From contig DAOQXO010000035.1 in the NCBI GenBank assembly GCA_035342635.1, forward strand, positions 1 to 21,979: a stretch of 21,979 nt of DNA. Direction: 5' to 3'. Source of the DNA: CADEFQ01 sp035342635 (GTDB taxonomy: Bacteria > Pseudomonadota > Gammaproteobacteria > Steroidobacterales > Steroidobacteraceae). Made by a program: the position numbers and the translations under genes. Within the stretch, counting starts at the first letter, position 1. Each line of letters opens with the position of its first letter. Shown here in pieces: positions 15,214-21,979 of the stretch. A model generated the notes under the pieces. That model was not told the DNA's origin and ran no database searches. It was given only the letters and a program-made list of their open reading frames with translations.

Positions 15214-15915
15214 CTAGAAGAACACGGTCAGGTTCAGGTACGCCTCCAGGTTGTTGACCAGCTCGTTCTTCCCGAAGATGTCCGACTCGTACACGCGATC
15301 CTGTACCTCGATGCTGACCGCGAGCCAGTCGGTCGGGAGGACTTTGTAGCCGCCGCCGAAGTTCAGCGTGAAACGCTCGTCGTCCGCGAACTTCGTGCTG
15401 CCGACACCGCCCAACACATAGAAGGTGCTGTTCATGGCTTGGTTGCGACCGAGAAACACCTCGCCAGGCAGGAAGTTATAGCCAATGGACAGGCCGTAGT
15501 ATGTGAGGCGCCTATCAGTCCCCAGGTTGAGCGGATCGGAGCCGGGATTGAGGATCTCGAAGCTGGTCAGGCCGAGCTTGGTCTGGCCACCCTCGGCGCG
15601 GAAGAAGAAGTCCTCGGTGACGTGATATGTAATGGACGCCCCGTAGACCGGGTTCGAGCCGAAATCGTCGACGCTCATCACGCCATAGAAGGCACCGACC
15701 TCGATGTTCTCCTGGTCGATCTTCGCGACCTTGATCTCGCGGCGCTCGACTTCGGGCTCGATGACGCGCGGCGGCGGCGCATTGTCAGTGTCCGCCGGCG
15801 CGGACTCGCTCACCGGCGGCGGCTCGTGCTGCCAGGGCCAGCGCAGCGACGCGCAACCCGGCAATGCCGTGCTTGCTGCGAGCATCAGAAAAAGAATGCG
15901 AGTCCGACTTTCCAT
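15214..15915 (-). CDS. Outer-membrane beta-barrel-domain lipoprotein
   Basis: A 233-aa protein. The signal MESRTRILFLMLAASTALPGC ends in a lipobox (LPGC, Cys21). A Pro-rich acidic linker follows (HEPPPVSESAPADTDNAPPP) and then a small barrel: IEVGAFYGVMSVDDFGSNPV, ITYHVTEDFFFRAEGGQTKLG, LTYYGLSIGYNFLPGEVFLG and a terminal YLNLTVFF. It resembles the short barrel family found in myxobacteria and other bacteria (TIGR04565-like, from memory). The ATG at 15915 overlaps the upstream gene by 31 bp. A later ATG within the signal region would give a poor lipoprotein signal, so I prefer 15915. Its role in the envelope redox system is unproven. Confidence 0.85.
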   Translation of the reverse strand: MESRTRILFLMLAASTALPGCASLRWPWQHEPPPVSESAPADTDNAPPPRVIEPEVERREIKVAKIDQENIEVGAFYGVMSVDDFGSNPVYGASITYHVTEDFFFRAEGGQTKLGLTSFEILNPGSDPLNLGTDRRLTYYGLSIGYNFLPGEVFLGRNQAMNSTFYVLGGVGSTKFADDERFTLNFGGGYKVLPTDWLAVSIEVQDRVYESDIFGKNELVNNLEAYLNLTVFF

Positions 15916-16697
15916 TCCTCGAGTTCCTCGTTGTCGTTGCGGCTCGTGAACACCACGCGGTTCTTGTATTCGCCGCGGACGAAGAAGCGCCGTGTCAGGT
16001 AGAAGCGGAAGCCCGCGCCGTAATACGCGGACTCGTCGTGCAGGTCGACGGCCTGCGGGTTCTGCGGATCCTCGTTGACATTGAACAGCCCGCCGCCGAG
16101 CGTGACGAACGGCGACAAACGCCACTCCGGGAAAAACACGTGGTTGAGGCCGATGTCGAGCGTGTAGCCGCTGCGGTCGGCCGGGGTTGCGTTGCTCGTC
16201 ACGCCGAGGAACTGCGACACCGAGGCATCGATTTTCAGGTGGTCGTTTAGCGAGAAAGCGAGGTAACCGGAGACGAGGTTGGCGCCGTCGAAGTCGCCGA
16301 CCATGCCGCCCGCTTCCCAGCGATGCGAACGGTAGCCGTTGCGATCGCCCAGGTCGATCGTGAGGTAGCTGCCGTCTGCGAGCTGCGTCCTCACCATGTC
16401 GCGCTGTGCAGCCCAGCCTTCGATGCCGCGCTCGGTGCGCACCTTGAGCCAGTCGGTACGCCGCTTGAGGATCTCGACGGACTCGCCGCGGCCGACGACC
16501 TGCGTGACCGGGTAGCCGCGTCCGGGCCCGGTGCGCATTTCGAGGTACGGCTCGGCCACGAACACCTGCAGGTATTCCTTCGCGGCGTGCGCCGCGGGAG
16601 CCGCGACGAACAACAGGAGAAGTCCACCGAGCAGGACCGCAGATTCAATTGACCGGCACGTCAGGATCGAACGGATTGTTGAAATACTGCGCTCCAA
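15885..16697 (-). CDS. SH3b domain plus outer-membrane barrel protein
   Basis: A 270-aa protein. After a signal peptide (hydrophobic core AVLLGGLLLLFVAAPAAHA) comes a bacterial SH3 domain: LQVFVAEPYLEMRTGPGRGYPVTQVVGRGESVEILKRRTDWLKVRTERGIEGWAAQRDM. A barrel follows, with GGMVGDFDGANLVSGYLAFSLNDHL, YTLDIGLNHVFFPEWRLSPFVTLGGG and a terminal WKVGLAFFF. Bacterial SH3 domains bind cell-wall peptides, so the protein may tether the outer membrane to peptidoglycan. The start is uncertain. The only plausible upstream codon in frame is a TTG at 16697, 53 bp inside the preceding gene, and no ATG lies between it and the signal core. An AUU start at the junction is possible but less likely. Confidence 0.8.
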   Translation of the reverse strand: MERSISTIRSILTCRSIESAVLLGGLLLLFVAAPAAHAAKEYLQVFVAEPYLEMRTGPGRGYPVTQVVGRGESVEILKRRTDWLKVRTERGIEGWAAQRDMVRTQLADGSYLTIDLGDRNGYRSHRWEAGGMVGDFDGANLVSGYLAFSLNDHLKIDASVSQFLGVTSNATPADRSGYTLDIGLNHVFFPEWRLSPFVTLGGGLFNVNEDPQNPQAVDLHDESAYYGAGFRFYLTRRFFVRGEYKNRVVFTSRNDNEELEEWKVGLAFFF

Positions 16698-19329
16698 TAT
16701 CGACCCATTCCGAGATCAGGCGAAGCTCGGCCGGCGAGAGATAGTCCGCGTGGGTTCCGCCCGCCGCAAAGCGACTGAAAAAGCGAGTGGACCCCCGCGC
16801 GTTACCGGCGCTCAAAGGCGGAGGATACGGTATCGGGGCCGTGATCGGCAGTCCCGAGACGGGGTCGACCCCGATCTCCTGCTGACAATCGATCAGCGCG
16901 CCCGTCACCGGGTCGAGGCACTGCTCATTGTCGACGAACAGCAGTTCGCGATAGGCGGCGAAGTGTTCGGGCTCGTCCTGCGAGTCGCCGTCCTGCAGGT
17001 CGAGGTTGCCGGCGGGCACCATAGGTGCGGCGGCGGCGCTCGTCGTGTTGTGGCAGCCCGCCTGCGAGCAGGTGTGGTCCGCGAGGACGGCCGAGGTGAC
17101 CGGGTCGATCTGCTGGCGCGGAAGCGACCACAGCGGGTGGATGTGCCGCTCGTAGTTGATCACGATGCGGCAGGTCGCTGTCCAGCGCGCCTGGCATTCG
17201 GGAGTGGTGGGGGGCGGCGTGAACAGCGCGCCATAGTTGAACGCGATATCGGCGTCGGGTGCGCGCACCGCCGGGTCGGTCCACACGTCCTGGTATACGA
17301 CGTTCACGGACGGATTGACCGATGCGCAGTTCGGGCTGTCGGTACAGACGGACGACACGCGCGCGCGCGTCCGCGCCATTGTTTCGCCGGCCTCGGGCAG
17401 GAAGGTCGCGACCGTGTTCGGGAACGGCGTGCCGGTGGTGAGCGCGCCGGTATAGGCGACGCCGAACAGGTCCGCGCGGCCGTGCGAAGTCGGATTCTGC
17501 GGATCGCGCGTGTGGCAGCCGTTGCAGCTGCGCACTTCGCCGGGCCGCAGCTGCAGCCAGTTGTTGTGGCGCGGGAAGCCCGGCAGGCGCCGGCCGTTCG
17601 CGTCGAGGATGGCGAACTGGAAGGCGACGTTCGCCGGCACCTTGATGCGCACCGAGCCATCGGGCTCGATCGGCGCGTAGGCCAGAATCTCGCGCATGAA
17701 ATTGGTCGCCCCGAACGCGGCGTTGTCGATATCGAGCACGTCGTCGTCGGGAATCGAGACCATTTTCTCGATGCGGATGAAGCGGGCGAGGCGCTGGTCC
17801 GCGCTCGTGAGCGCGGGATCGGCCATGGCGCGGATGCCGCCGCCTGCCGGAGGTGCGGCGCGGTCGACGCCGTCGAAGTCGTAGATGCTCGCGATGTCGA
17901 GTATGCCGGCGCCCTCGGCGACCAGGTCCGGGTCGGCATCGACGCCCGCGGTCTTGTCGAGGATCACGGCGGGCAGCGGCCGCGGCTGGGCGATCACCAC
18001 GTCGGTGATGATGCGCCCGGCTTCCGGCGTCATCAGCGGCAGGAAGGCGCGCGCGCCCATGTCGTACATCCACACGCTGTACTGCGGAGGGGCGGGCAGC
18101 GCGGCCGGATCGTCGACGACGTCGTCGGTGCAGGGGCGCGACTGCCCGTTCAGCAGCGCGAGGCACTGCGCCCAGCTGACGATCATGCGGTTGGTGCCGT
18201 CCCACAGCGGGAAGGCGTCGTGGAAGCGCCCGCCGCGCGAAATGCCCGGCACGGTGCTCACGTCGTTGCCGGTGGCCGGTTGCTGTGCGGGTCCGGTGAG
18301 GCCGAGGTTCGCGAGTGTCGGCTGCGTGTTCTCGACGTAGCTGCCGACGTCGACGATATGCAGGTTGCCACCGAAATCGGTATCGGTGCGCGGGCGCACC
18401 AGCACCATGATGCGCCCGTTCGGCATTTCGCGGGTCTTGACGAACTCGATGTTGCTGTCGTCGGTGCCCGTCGCGTGGCTCTGGGCGCCGTACAGCAGTT
18501 CGATGCCGGTGCCGTCCGGGTTGGCCTGGTAGAGATGTATGCCGTTGCGGCCGCCCGGGGCATTGTCCCAGCGACTCCACATGATCTTGCCGCTGCGGAG
18601 CACCGTCGGGTCGATGTCGTGATCGGTGTTGTAGGAGACCTGGCGGATGTTCGTGCCGTCGGGATTCATGACATGCAGCACGAACGCCGGCTCGTTGCGA
18701 TTGGTCGTCTGCGCCTCGAACTGCGGCTTGCCCTCGTCGATCAGCACGGCCTTCGAGCCGCGCTGGCGGGTCGAGGAAAACAGGATGCGCCCGTCGGGCA
18801 GGTAGTGCGGCGCCACGTCGTGACCTTCCTCGGCGATGATGTCCGAGGTGATCACCCGGCGCAGTGTGTCGGTCGCGAAGACGTACTCCCAGACGTTCCA
18901 GGTCGGCGGGTCCTCCTCGTCCTGGTTTTCGTCCAGCGGGCCGCGCATCGCAAACACGATCGCGGTGCCGTCGTAGGCGACGTCGACGTCGCGCACGTCG
19001 TACAGGTCATCGCCCGTCACGCGTGCGGTGATGTTGTGTTCGGGCGCGGTCGGGTCGGCGCGGTCGCGGTAGTAGACGTCGGCATCCGCGTCCGGGATGG
19101 CGTCGCGCTGCTGCGTCAGGTCGTCCTGCTCGACGGGCAGCGTGCGCTTGATGTACGCCATCGGGAAATCGGCGGCGACGGGATCGGCGTCCTGGCCGCT
19201 GCCGATGTCGACATTGGTGCCGGGGCTGCATGCGGCGAGGACACCCAGTGCGGCGCACGCGGCAGCGGCGCGGACGACGACTCGCATCGTGTGACGCGCT
19301 GCGCTTTTCCGGCGCTCGCAGGTGCTCAT
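16645..19329 (-). CDS. HzsA-related lipoprotein: beta-propeller plus two c-type heme sites
   Basis: An 894-aa lipoprotein. The lipobox is VLAAC (Cys34). The N-terminal half contains TolB/PD40-like propeller blades, such as DVAPHYLPDGRILFSSTRQRG and DIDPTVLRSGKIMWSRWDN. The C-terminal half has a c-type heme motif CNGCH (Cys602 to His606) and a non-canonical CSQAGCH (CX4CH, Cys754 to His760). This order is that of the alpha subunit of anammox hydrazine synthase (propeller, heme I domain, heme II domain) and of the broad HzsA-related family. The tyrosine that I recall as the unusual heme I ligand, four residues after His in anammox HzsA, is Pro here, so hydrazine synthesis is not implied. The ATG at 19329 is preceded by GAGGA; an alternative lies at 19287. 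This is the first gene of a six-gene run. Confidence 0.8.
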   Translation of the reverse strand: MSTCERRKSAARHTMRVVVRAAAACAALGVLAACSPGTNVDIGSGQDADPVAADFPMAYIKRTLPVEQDDLTQQRDAIPDADADVYYRDRADPTAPEHNITARVTGDDLYDVRDVDVAYDGTAIVFAMRGPLDENQDEEDPPTWNVWEYVFATDTLRRVITSDIIAEEGHDVAPHYLPDGRILFSSTRQRGSKAVLIDEGKPQFEAQTTNRNEPAFVLHVMNPDGTNIRQVSYNTDHDIDPTVLRSGKIMWSRWDNAPGGRNGIHLYQANPDGTGIELLYGAQSHATGTDDSNIEFVKTREMPNGRIMVLVRPRTDTDFGGNLHIVDVGSYVENTQPTLANLGLTGPAQQPATGNDVSTVPGISRGGRFHDAFPLWDGTNRMIVSWAQCLALLNGQSRPCTDDVVDDPAALPAPPQYSVWMYDMGARAFLPLMTPEAGRIITDVVIAQPRPLPAVILDKTAGVDADPDLVAEGAGILDIASIYDFDGVDRAAPPAGGGIRAMADPALTSADQRLARFIRIEKMVSIPDDDVLDIDNAAFGATNFMREILAYAPIEPDGSVRIKVPANVAFQFAILDANGRRLPGFPRHNNWLQLRPGEVRSCNGCHTRDPQNPTSHGRADLFGVAYTGALTTGTPFPNTVATFLPEAGETMARTRARVSSVCTDSPNCASVNPSVNVVYQDVWTDPAVRAPDADIAFNYGALFTPPPTTPECQARWTATCRIVINYERHIHPLWSLPRQQIDPVTSAVLADHTCSQAGCHNTTSAAAAPMVPAGNLDLQDGDSQDEPEHFAAYRELLFVDNEQCLDPVTGALIDCQQEIGVDPVSGLPITAPIPYPPPLSAGNARGSTRFFSRFAAGGTHADYLSPAELRLISEWVDIGAQYFNNPFDPDVPVN

Positions 19330-19344
19330 GCGGAGATCCTCATG

Positions 19345-19353
19345 TGACGTAAT
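19345..19353 (+). promoter_or_regulatory. Direct repeat copy 1 (TGACGTAAT), candidate operator
   Basis: The 9-mer TGACGTAAT lies between the start codon of the HzsA-related gene and its predicted -10. It recurs once more, at 19514-19522 in the same orientation, within the same divergent region. Two exact 9-mer copies in under 300 bp suggest a shared regulator site. Confidence 0.3.
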
Positions 19354-19379
19354 CATGCTCGCTCAATCCATCTCGTCAA
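19352..19379 (-). promoter_or_regulatory. Candidate promoter of the HzsA-related operon
   Basis: On the minus strand TTGACG (5 of 6 to TTGACA; 19374-19379) and CATGAT (4 of 6 to TATAAT; 19352-19357) are 16 bp apart. Transcription would start about 15 nt before the ATG at 19329, leaving room for the GAGGA ribosome site. It also argues against the in-frame ATG at 19356, which lies inside this -10. Confidence 0.45.
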
Positions 19380-19513
19380 TCTGCCGAGGGCATCACAGCG
19401 CGCAATGTCGTGCCGCGCTTCCCTGTCGCACGCGATCAGGCACCCTAGTTATGCGTACGAGGGTTGCGGTGGTGTGACGGCAGTCGCAAAAGACCGCCGA
19501 AAGCATAACCGCA

Positions 19514-19522
19514 TGACGTAAT
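19514..19522 (+). promoter_or_regulatory. Direct repeat copy 2 (TGACGTAAT), candidate operator
   Basis: Second exact copy of TGACGTAAT, 169 bp from the first and 100 bp upstream of the ATG at 19622. The flanking bases also partly match (ATG before, A after). Confidence 0.3.
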
Positions 19523-19621
19523 GAAGCGGGATGTCGTCAGTCGGCGACGTCTGCGCACTGAGACATTCCGGGGGGGTTACTGCGGTGCGTATATTTGCAG
19601 CCGCAATCGAGGGCTCTGCAC

Positions 19622-20812
19622 ATGAACATCGATGAACGGGTCAAGGCGGACTCCATCCGCAGGCGAATCGCAGGCGCGGCGTGCATGCTGGCGCTGCTTG
19701 CCGGCGCGACGGCGGCTGCCGGGCCGCGCGAGCAGGCGAAGCGTATGCACGACCGGCTCGCGGGCGTGCCGCCGACGGAGGAGGTGCTCGTCGATATGGC
19801 GGCGGACATCCAGGCGGGCAATGCCGTCGCGGCCGCCGAGACCGCCATGCAGAACCGTGCGTTCTACGACGTCACGCTGAAGAACTTCGCGACCCCGTGG
19901 AGCAACCGCGACCAGACGGTGTTCGCGCCGCTCAACGATTACACCGCCACCGTGATCGGCATGGTGCGCGACGACGTGCCGTTCAATACCGCGCTGTCGG
20001 CCAACCTCGTGTACGTGAGCAACGCACCGGGCCTGCCGGCCTATTCGGCGACCGGCAATGCCCACTACGAACAGGCGGAGGCGACCGGCGTCGACCTGCA
20101 GGCGACACTGGTGGCGCGCGAGCAGTCGGCACTGCTCGGCATTCCGGCCGAGGCGACCGCCGGCCTGATCACGACGCGCGCCTCGTCGGAGGCGTTCTTC
20201 ATCGACGGCACCAATCGCGCGATGTTCCGCTTCACGCTGATGAACCACCTGTGCCGCGATCTCGAGCAGGTGCAGGATCCGACGCTGCCGCCGGATCGCA
20301 TCCGCCAGGACGTGAGCCGCAGCCCGGGCGGCGACAGTCGCGTGTACCTGAACAACTGCATCAGCTGCCACACCGGCATGGACCCGATGACGCAGGCGTT
20401 CGCCTACTACGACTTCGACGAGACCCAGCAGCGGCTCGTGTACACGCCGGGCACGCCGAACGCGAAGTACTTCGCCAACGCGGACAACTTCAAGCCCGGC
20501 TACGTGACGCCCGATGACAGCTGGGACAACTACTGGCGCAGTGGCCACAACCGGCTGCTCGGCTGGGGCTGGGGCACAACGACGACCACGGGCGCCGGCG
20601 CCGGCGCGAAATCGCTGGGCGATGAGCTCGCCAACAGCGAGGCCTTCGCCAGCTGCCAGGTGCAGAAGGTGTTCAAGACCGTGTGCTTCCGCGCGCCGCA
20701 GAACGCGGCCGACCGTACCCGCGCGGCCGCGATCGCCCAGAGCTTTCGCAACAGTGGCTACCGGCTGAAGACCGTGTTCGCCGAAACCGCCGCCTATTGC
20801 ATGGGAAATTGA
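19622..20812 (+). CDS. Exported single-heme cytochrome-like protein
   Basis: A 396-aa protein. The N-terminus MNIDERVKADSIRRRIAGA is followed by the signal core ACMLALLAGATAAAG. One heme-binding motif, CISCH (Cys246 to His250), lies in NNCISCHTGMDPMTQAFAYYDFDE. This arrangement (CxxCH, then MDPM and an aromatic-rich stretch) recalls the DUF1588/DUF1592 cytochrome families. Near the C-terminus ELANSEAFASCQVQKVFKTVCFR resembles the matching C-terminal block of those proteins. The Met after the CxxCH may be the axial ligand. A ribosome site GAGGG lies 8 nt before the ATG at 19622; a longer TTG start is possible but weaker. It lies 10 bp before the LamG lipoprotein gene, so the two form an operon divergent from the HzsA-related one. 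The exact function is unknown. Confidence 0.8.
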   Translation: MNIDERVKADSIRRRIAGAACMLALLAGATAAAGPREQAKRMHDRLAGVPPTEEVLVDMAADIQAGNAVAAAETAMQNRAFYDVTLKNFATPWSNRDQTVFAPLNDYTATVIGMVRDDVPFNTALSANLVYVSNAPGLPAYSATGNAHYEQAEATGVDLQATLVAREQSALLGIPAEATAGLITTRASSEAFFIDGTNRAMFRFTLMNHLCRDLEQVQDPTLPPDRIRQDVSRSPGGDSRVYLNNCISCHTGMDPMTQAFAYYDFDETQQRLVYTPGTPNAKYFANADNFKPGYVTPDDSWDNYWRSGHNRLLGWGWGTTTTTGAGAGAKSLGDELANSEAFASCQVQKVFKTVCFRAPQNAADRTRAAAIAQSFRNSGYRLKTVFAETAAYCMGN

Positions 20813-20822
20813 GGTGAGCGTC

Positions 20823-21979
20823 ATGAACCGCAACGTGCTCCTGGCAACGGTCCTCGCCGCTCTTGCCGCCTGCAGTGGCAGTGGTGCGCCGACCGAAGTC
20901 AATCCGGTCACGACGCCGCCTCCGGTCGCGGACTACACCGGCCCGGCGCCTGCCAATGCCGACGTGCAGGCGTTCCGCATCAACCTGTGGGAGAACATCA
21001 AGGCGAGCAACCGCTGCGGCAGCTGCCACAACGCGGGCGGCCAGTCGCCGACCTTCGCGCGCAACGACGACGTGAATCTCGCCTACCAGGCGGCGGTGGC
21101 GCTCGTCGACCTGACCCAGCCCGACCAGTCCCGCCTCGTGACCAAGGTCGCCGGCGGCCACAACTGCTGGCTAGCCTCGGCATCGGCCTGCGGCGACACG
21201 ATGACGGTGTGGATCCGCAACTGGGCGGGCTCGCTCGCCGGCGGCGGCAAGACCATCCAGCTGCAGGAACCGCCGATCAGGGAAGTCGGCGACAGCAAGA
21301 CCTTCCCGGACAGTTCGAGCCTCTACGCGACGACGATCCTGCCGCTGGTGCGCGGTCAGGGCCAGTGCCTGCGCTGCCATACGCCGGCCTCGGCCACCGC
21401 GCAGGCGCCGTACTTTGCCGCCCAGGATGCCGACGCGGCATACGCGGCGGCGCGCCCGAAGATCAATCTCGATGCGCCCGAGCTGTCGCGCCTCGTCGTG
21501 CGCCTGCGCGAAGAGTCGCACAACTGCTGGACGTCGAGCTGCCTGAACGACGCGTCCACCATGGAAACGGCGGTGCGAGCGTTCGCGAACGCCATCGCGG
21601 TCACGCCGGTCGATCCCACGCTCAGGCTCTCCAAGGCGCTGACGCTCTATGACGGCACCGTGGCCGCAGGCGGCAATCGCTACGAGAGTGCCCAGATCGC
21701 GCTGTACGAATTCAAGACCGGCATGGGCACGACCGTCTACGACACGAGCGGCGTCGAGCCCGCGGCCAACCTGACCATGTCCGGCTCGATCGAATGGGTC
21801 GGCGGCTGGGGCCTCAATGTCCGCGAGGGTGGCAAGGCGCAAGGCACGACCGCGGGCAGCAGGAAGCTCGCCGACATGATCAAGACCACCGGCGAGTTCA
21901 CCATCGAGGCCTGGGCGGCGCCCGGCAACGTCGTGCAGGAAGACGCCTACATCGTCAGTTACTCGGGCGGCACGATGGC
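20823..21979 (+). CDS. Tandem-cytochrome LamG-domain lipoprotein (C-terminus cut by window edge)
   Basis: The visible 385 aa are the N-terminal part of a larger protein. The lipobox (ALAAC) gives Cys17. Two modules about 117 residues apart follow: CGSCH (Cys65 to His69) and CLRCH (Cys182 to His186). Each is followed by a QSPTFA/QAPYFA, D, AYxAA, SRLV and HNCW pattern plus another Cys, which shows an internal duplication. From about residue 270 (ALYEFKTGMGTTVYDTSG and TGEFTIEAWAAPGNVVQEDAYIVSYSGG) the sequence has the character of a LamG/concanavalin-like domain, usually a carbohydrate- or surface-binding fold. A GAGGTGA ribosome site precedes the ATG. An outer-surface cytochrome is inferred. 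The stop codon lies outside the window. Confidence 0.85.
   Translation, partial: MNRNVLLATVLAALAACSGSGAPTEVNPVTTPPPVADYTGPAPANADVQAFRINLWENIKASNRCGSCHNAGGQSPTFARNDDVNLAYQAAVALVDLTQPDQSRLVTKVAGGHNCWLASASACGDTMTVWIRNWAGSLAGGGKTIQLQEPPIREVGDSKTFPDSSSLYATTILPLVRGQGQCLRCHTPASATAQAPYFAAQDADAAYAAARPKINLDAPELSRLVVRLREESHNCWTSSCLNDASTMETAVRAFANAIAVTPVDPTLRLSKALTLYDGTVAAGGNRYESAQIALYEFKTGMGTTVYDTSGVEPAANLTMSGSIEWVGGWGLNVREGGKAQGTTAGSRKLADMIKTTGEFTIEAWAAPGNVVQEDAYIVSYSGGTM

Larger units (their letters stand above)
19330..19621. other. Divergent intergenic region between the HzsA-related operon and the cytochrome operon
   Basis: This 292-bp gap is the longest in the window. It holds a minus-strand promoter candidate, a plus-strand -10-like TATATT at 19590-19595, a pair of 9-bp direct repeats and a run of seven G at 19570-19576. 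It is less GC-rich than its neighbours. No ORF with coding character was seen. Confidence 0.7.

Noticed and set aside
16645..19329. True hydrazine synthase, suggesting an anammox organism
   Set aside because: Only the HzsA-like subunit architecture is present. There are no HzsB/HzsC partners, the recalled tyrosine ligand is absent, and the neighbours are gammaproteobacterial-type envelope genes.
16531..19347. 938-codon open frame on the plus strand, opposite the HzsA-related gene
   Set aside because: It is antisense to a gene with clear domain, heme and lipobox motifs. Its translation is a monotonous Arg/Ala/Val/Gly/His mixture, as expected for a GC-rich antisense frame.
19570..19576. Run of seven G as a phase-variation tract
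   Set aside because: It is short and intergenic, and there is no evidence of length variation from a single sequence.

Overview
The window is GC-rich (roughly two thirds G+C) chromosomal DNA from a Gram-negative bacterium. Outer-membrane barrels, a TonB-dependent receptor, several lipoboxes and an icd/ppk2/msrA/arsC housekeeping set point to a proteobacterium. The combination of a PlpD-like patatin, a DUF4266/DUF3570 cassette and c-type cytochrome lipoproteins makes an environmental gammaproteobacterium my best guess; this is an inference, since no rRNA or other marker is present. I saw no tRNA, rRNA, CRISPR array, transposase or integrase. Coding density is very high and every gap is under 300 bp.

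Layout. 1-1124 (-): isocitrate dehydrogenase, cut by the window edge. 1199-2026 (+): PPK2-family polyphosphate kinase. 2011-2757 (-): membrane-anchored TPR protein. 2894-3433 (+): orphan basic protein with a Cys/Trp-rich tail. 3540-7546 (-): a two-gene operon, a secreted PQQ-dependent dehydrogenase translationally coupled (ATGA) to a TonB-dependent receptor. 7589-9793 (+): patatin-like phospholipase with its own outer-membrane barrel. 9801-11326 (-): small orphan, kinase-fold protein and ICMT-type methyltransferase. 11408-12043 (+): MsrA. 12060-12425 (-): ArsC-type reductase. 12452-13276 (-): SYLF-domain protein.

13330-21979 is the most interesting part. A divergent promoter region (19330-19621) drives two arms. 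The minus arm is a tightly packed, mostly overlapping six-gene run: a large HzsA-related lipoprotein (hydrazine synthase alpha-like architecture: beta-propeller plus c-type heme sites), an SH3b-plus-barrel protein, a barrel lipoprotein, a TlpA-like thioredoxin, a DUF4266 mini-lipoprotein and a DUF3570 barrel. The plus arm encodes a single-CXXCH secreted cytochrome-like protein and a lipoprotein with two tandem CXXCH modules followed by a LamG-like domain (cut by the window edge). My inference is that these eight genes form an uncharacterised cell-envelope redox system in which heme lipoproteins, outer-membrane barrels and a thiol-disulfide helper act together. The substrate and the direction of electron flow cannot be read from the sequence.

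A secondary theme is regulatory. Several genes have a -10-like hexamer only 6-7 nt before the start codon and no Shine-Dalgarno sequence, which suggests leaderless mRNAs. Convergent gene pairs meet in palindromes that contain both stop codons.
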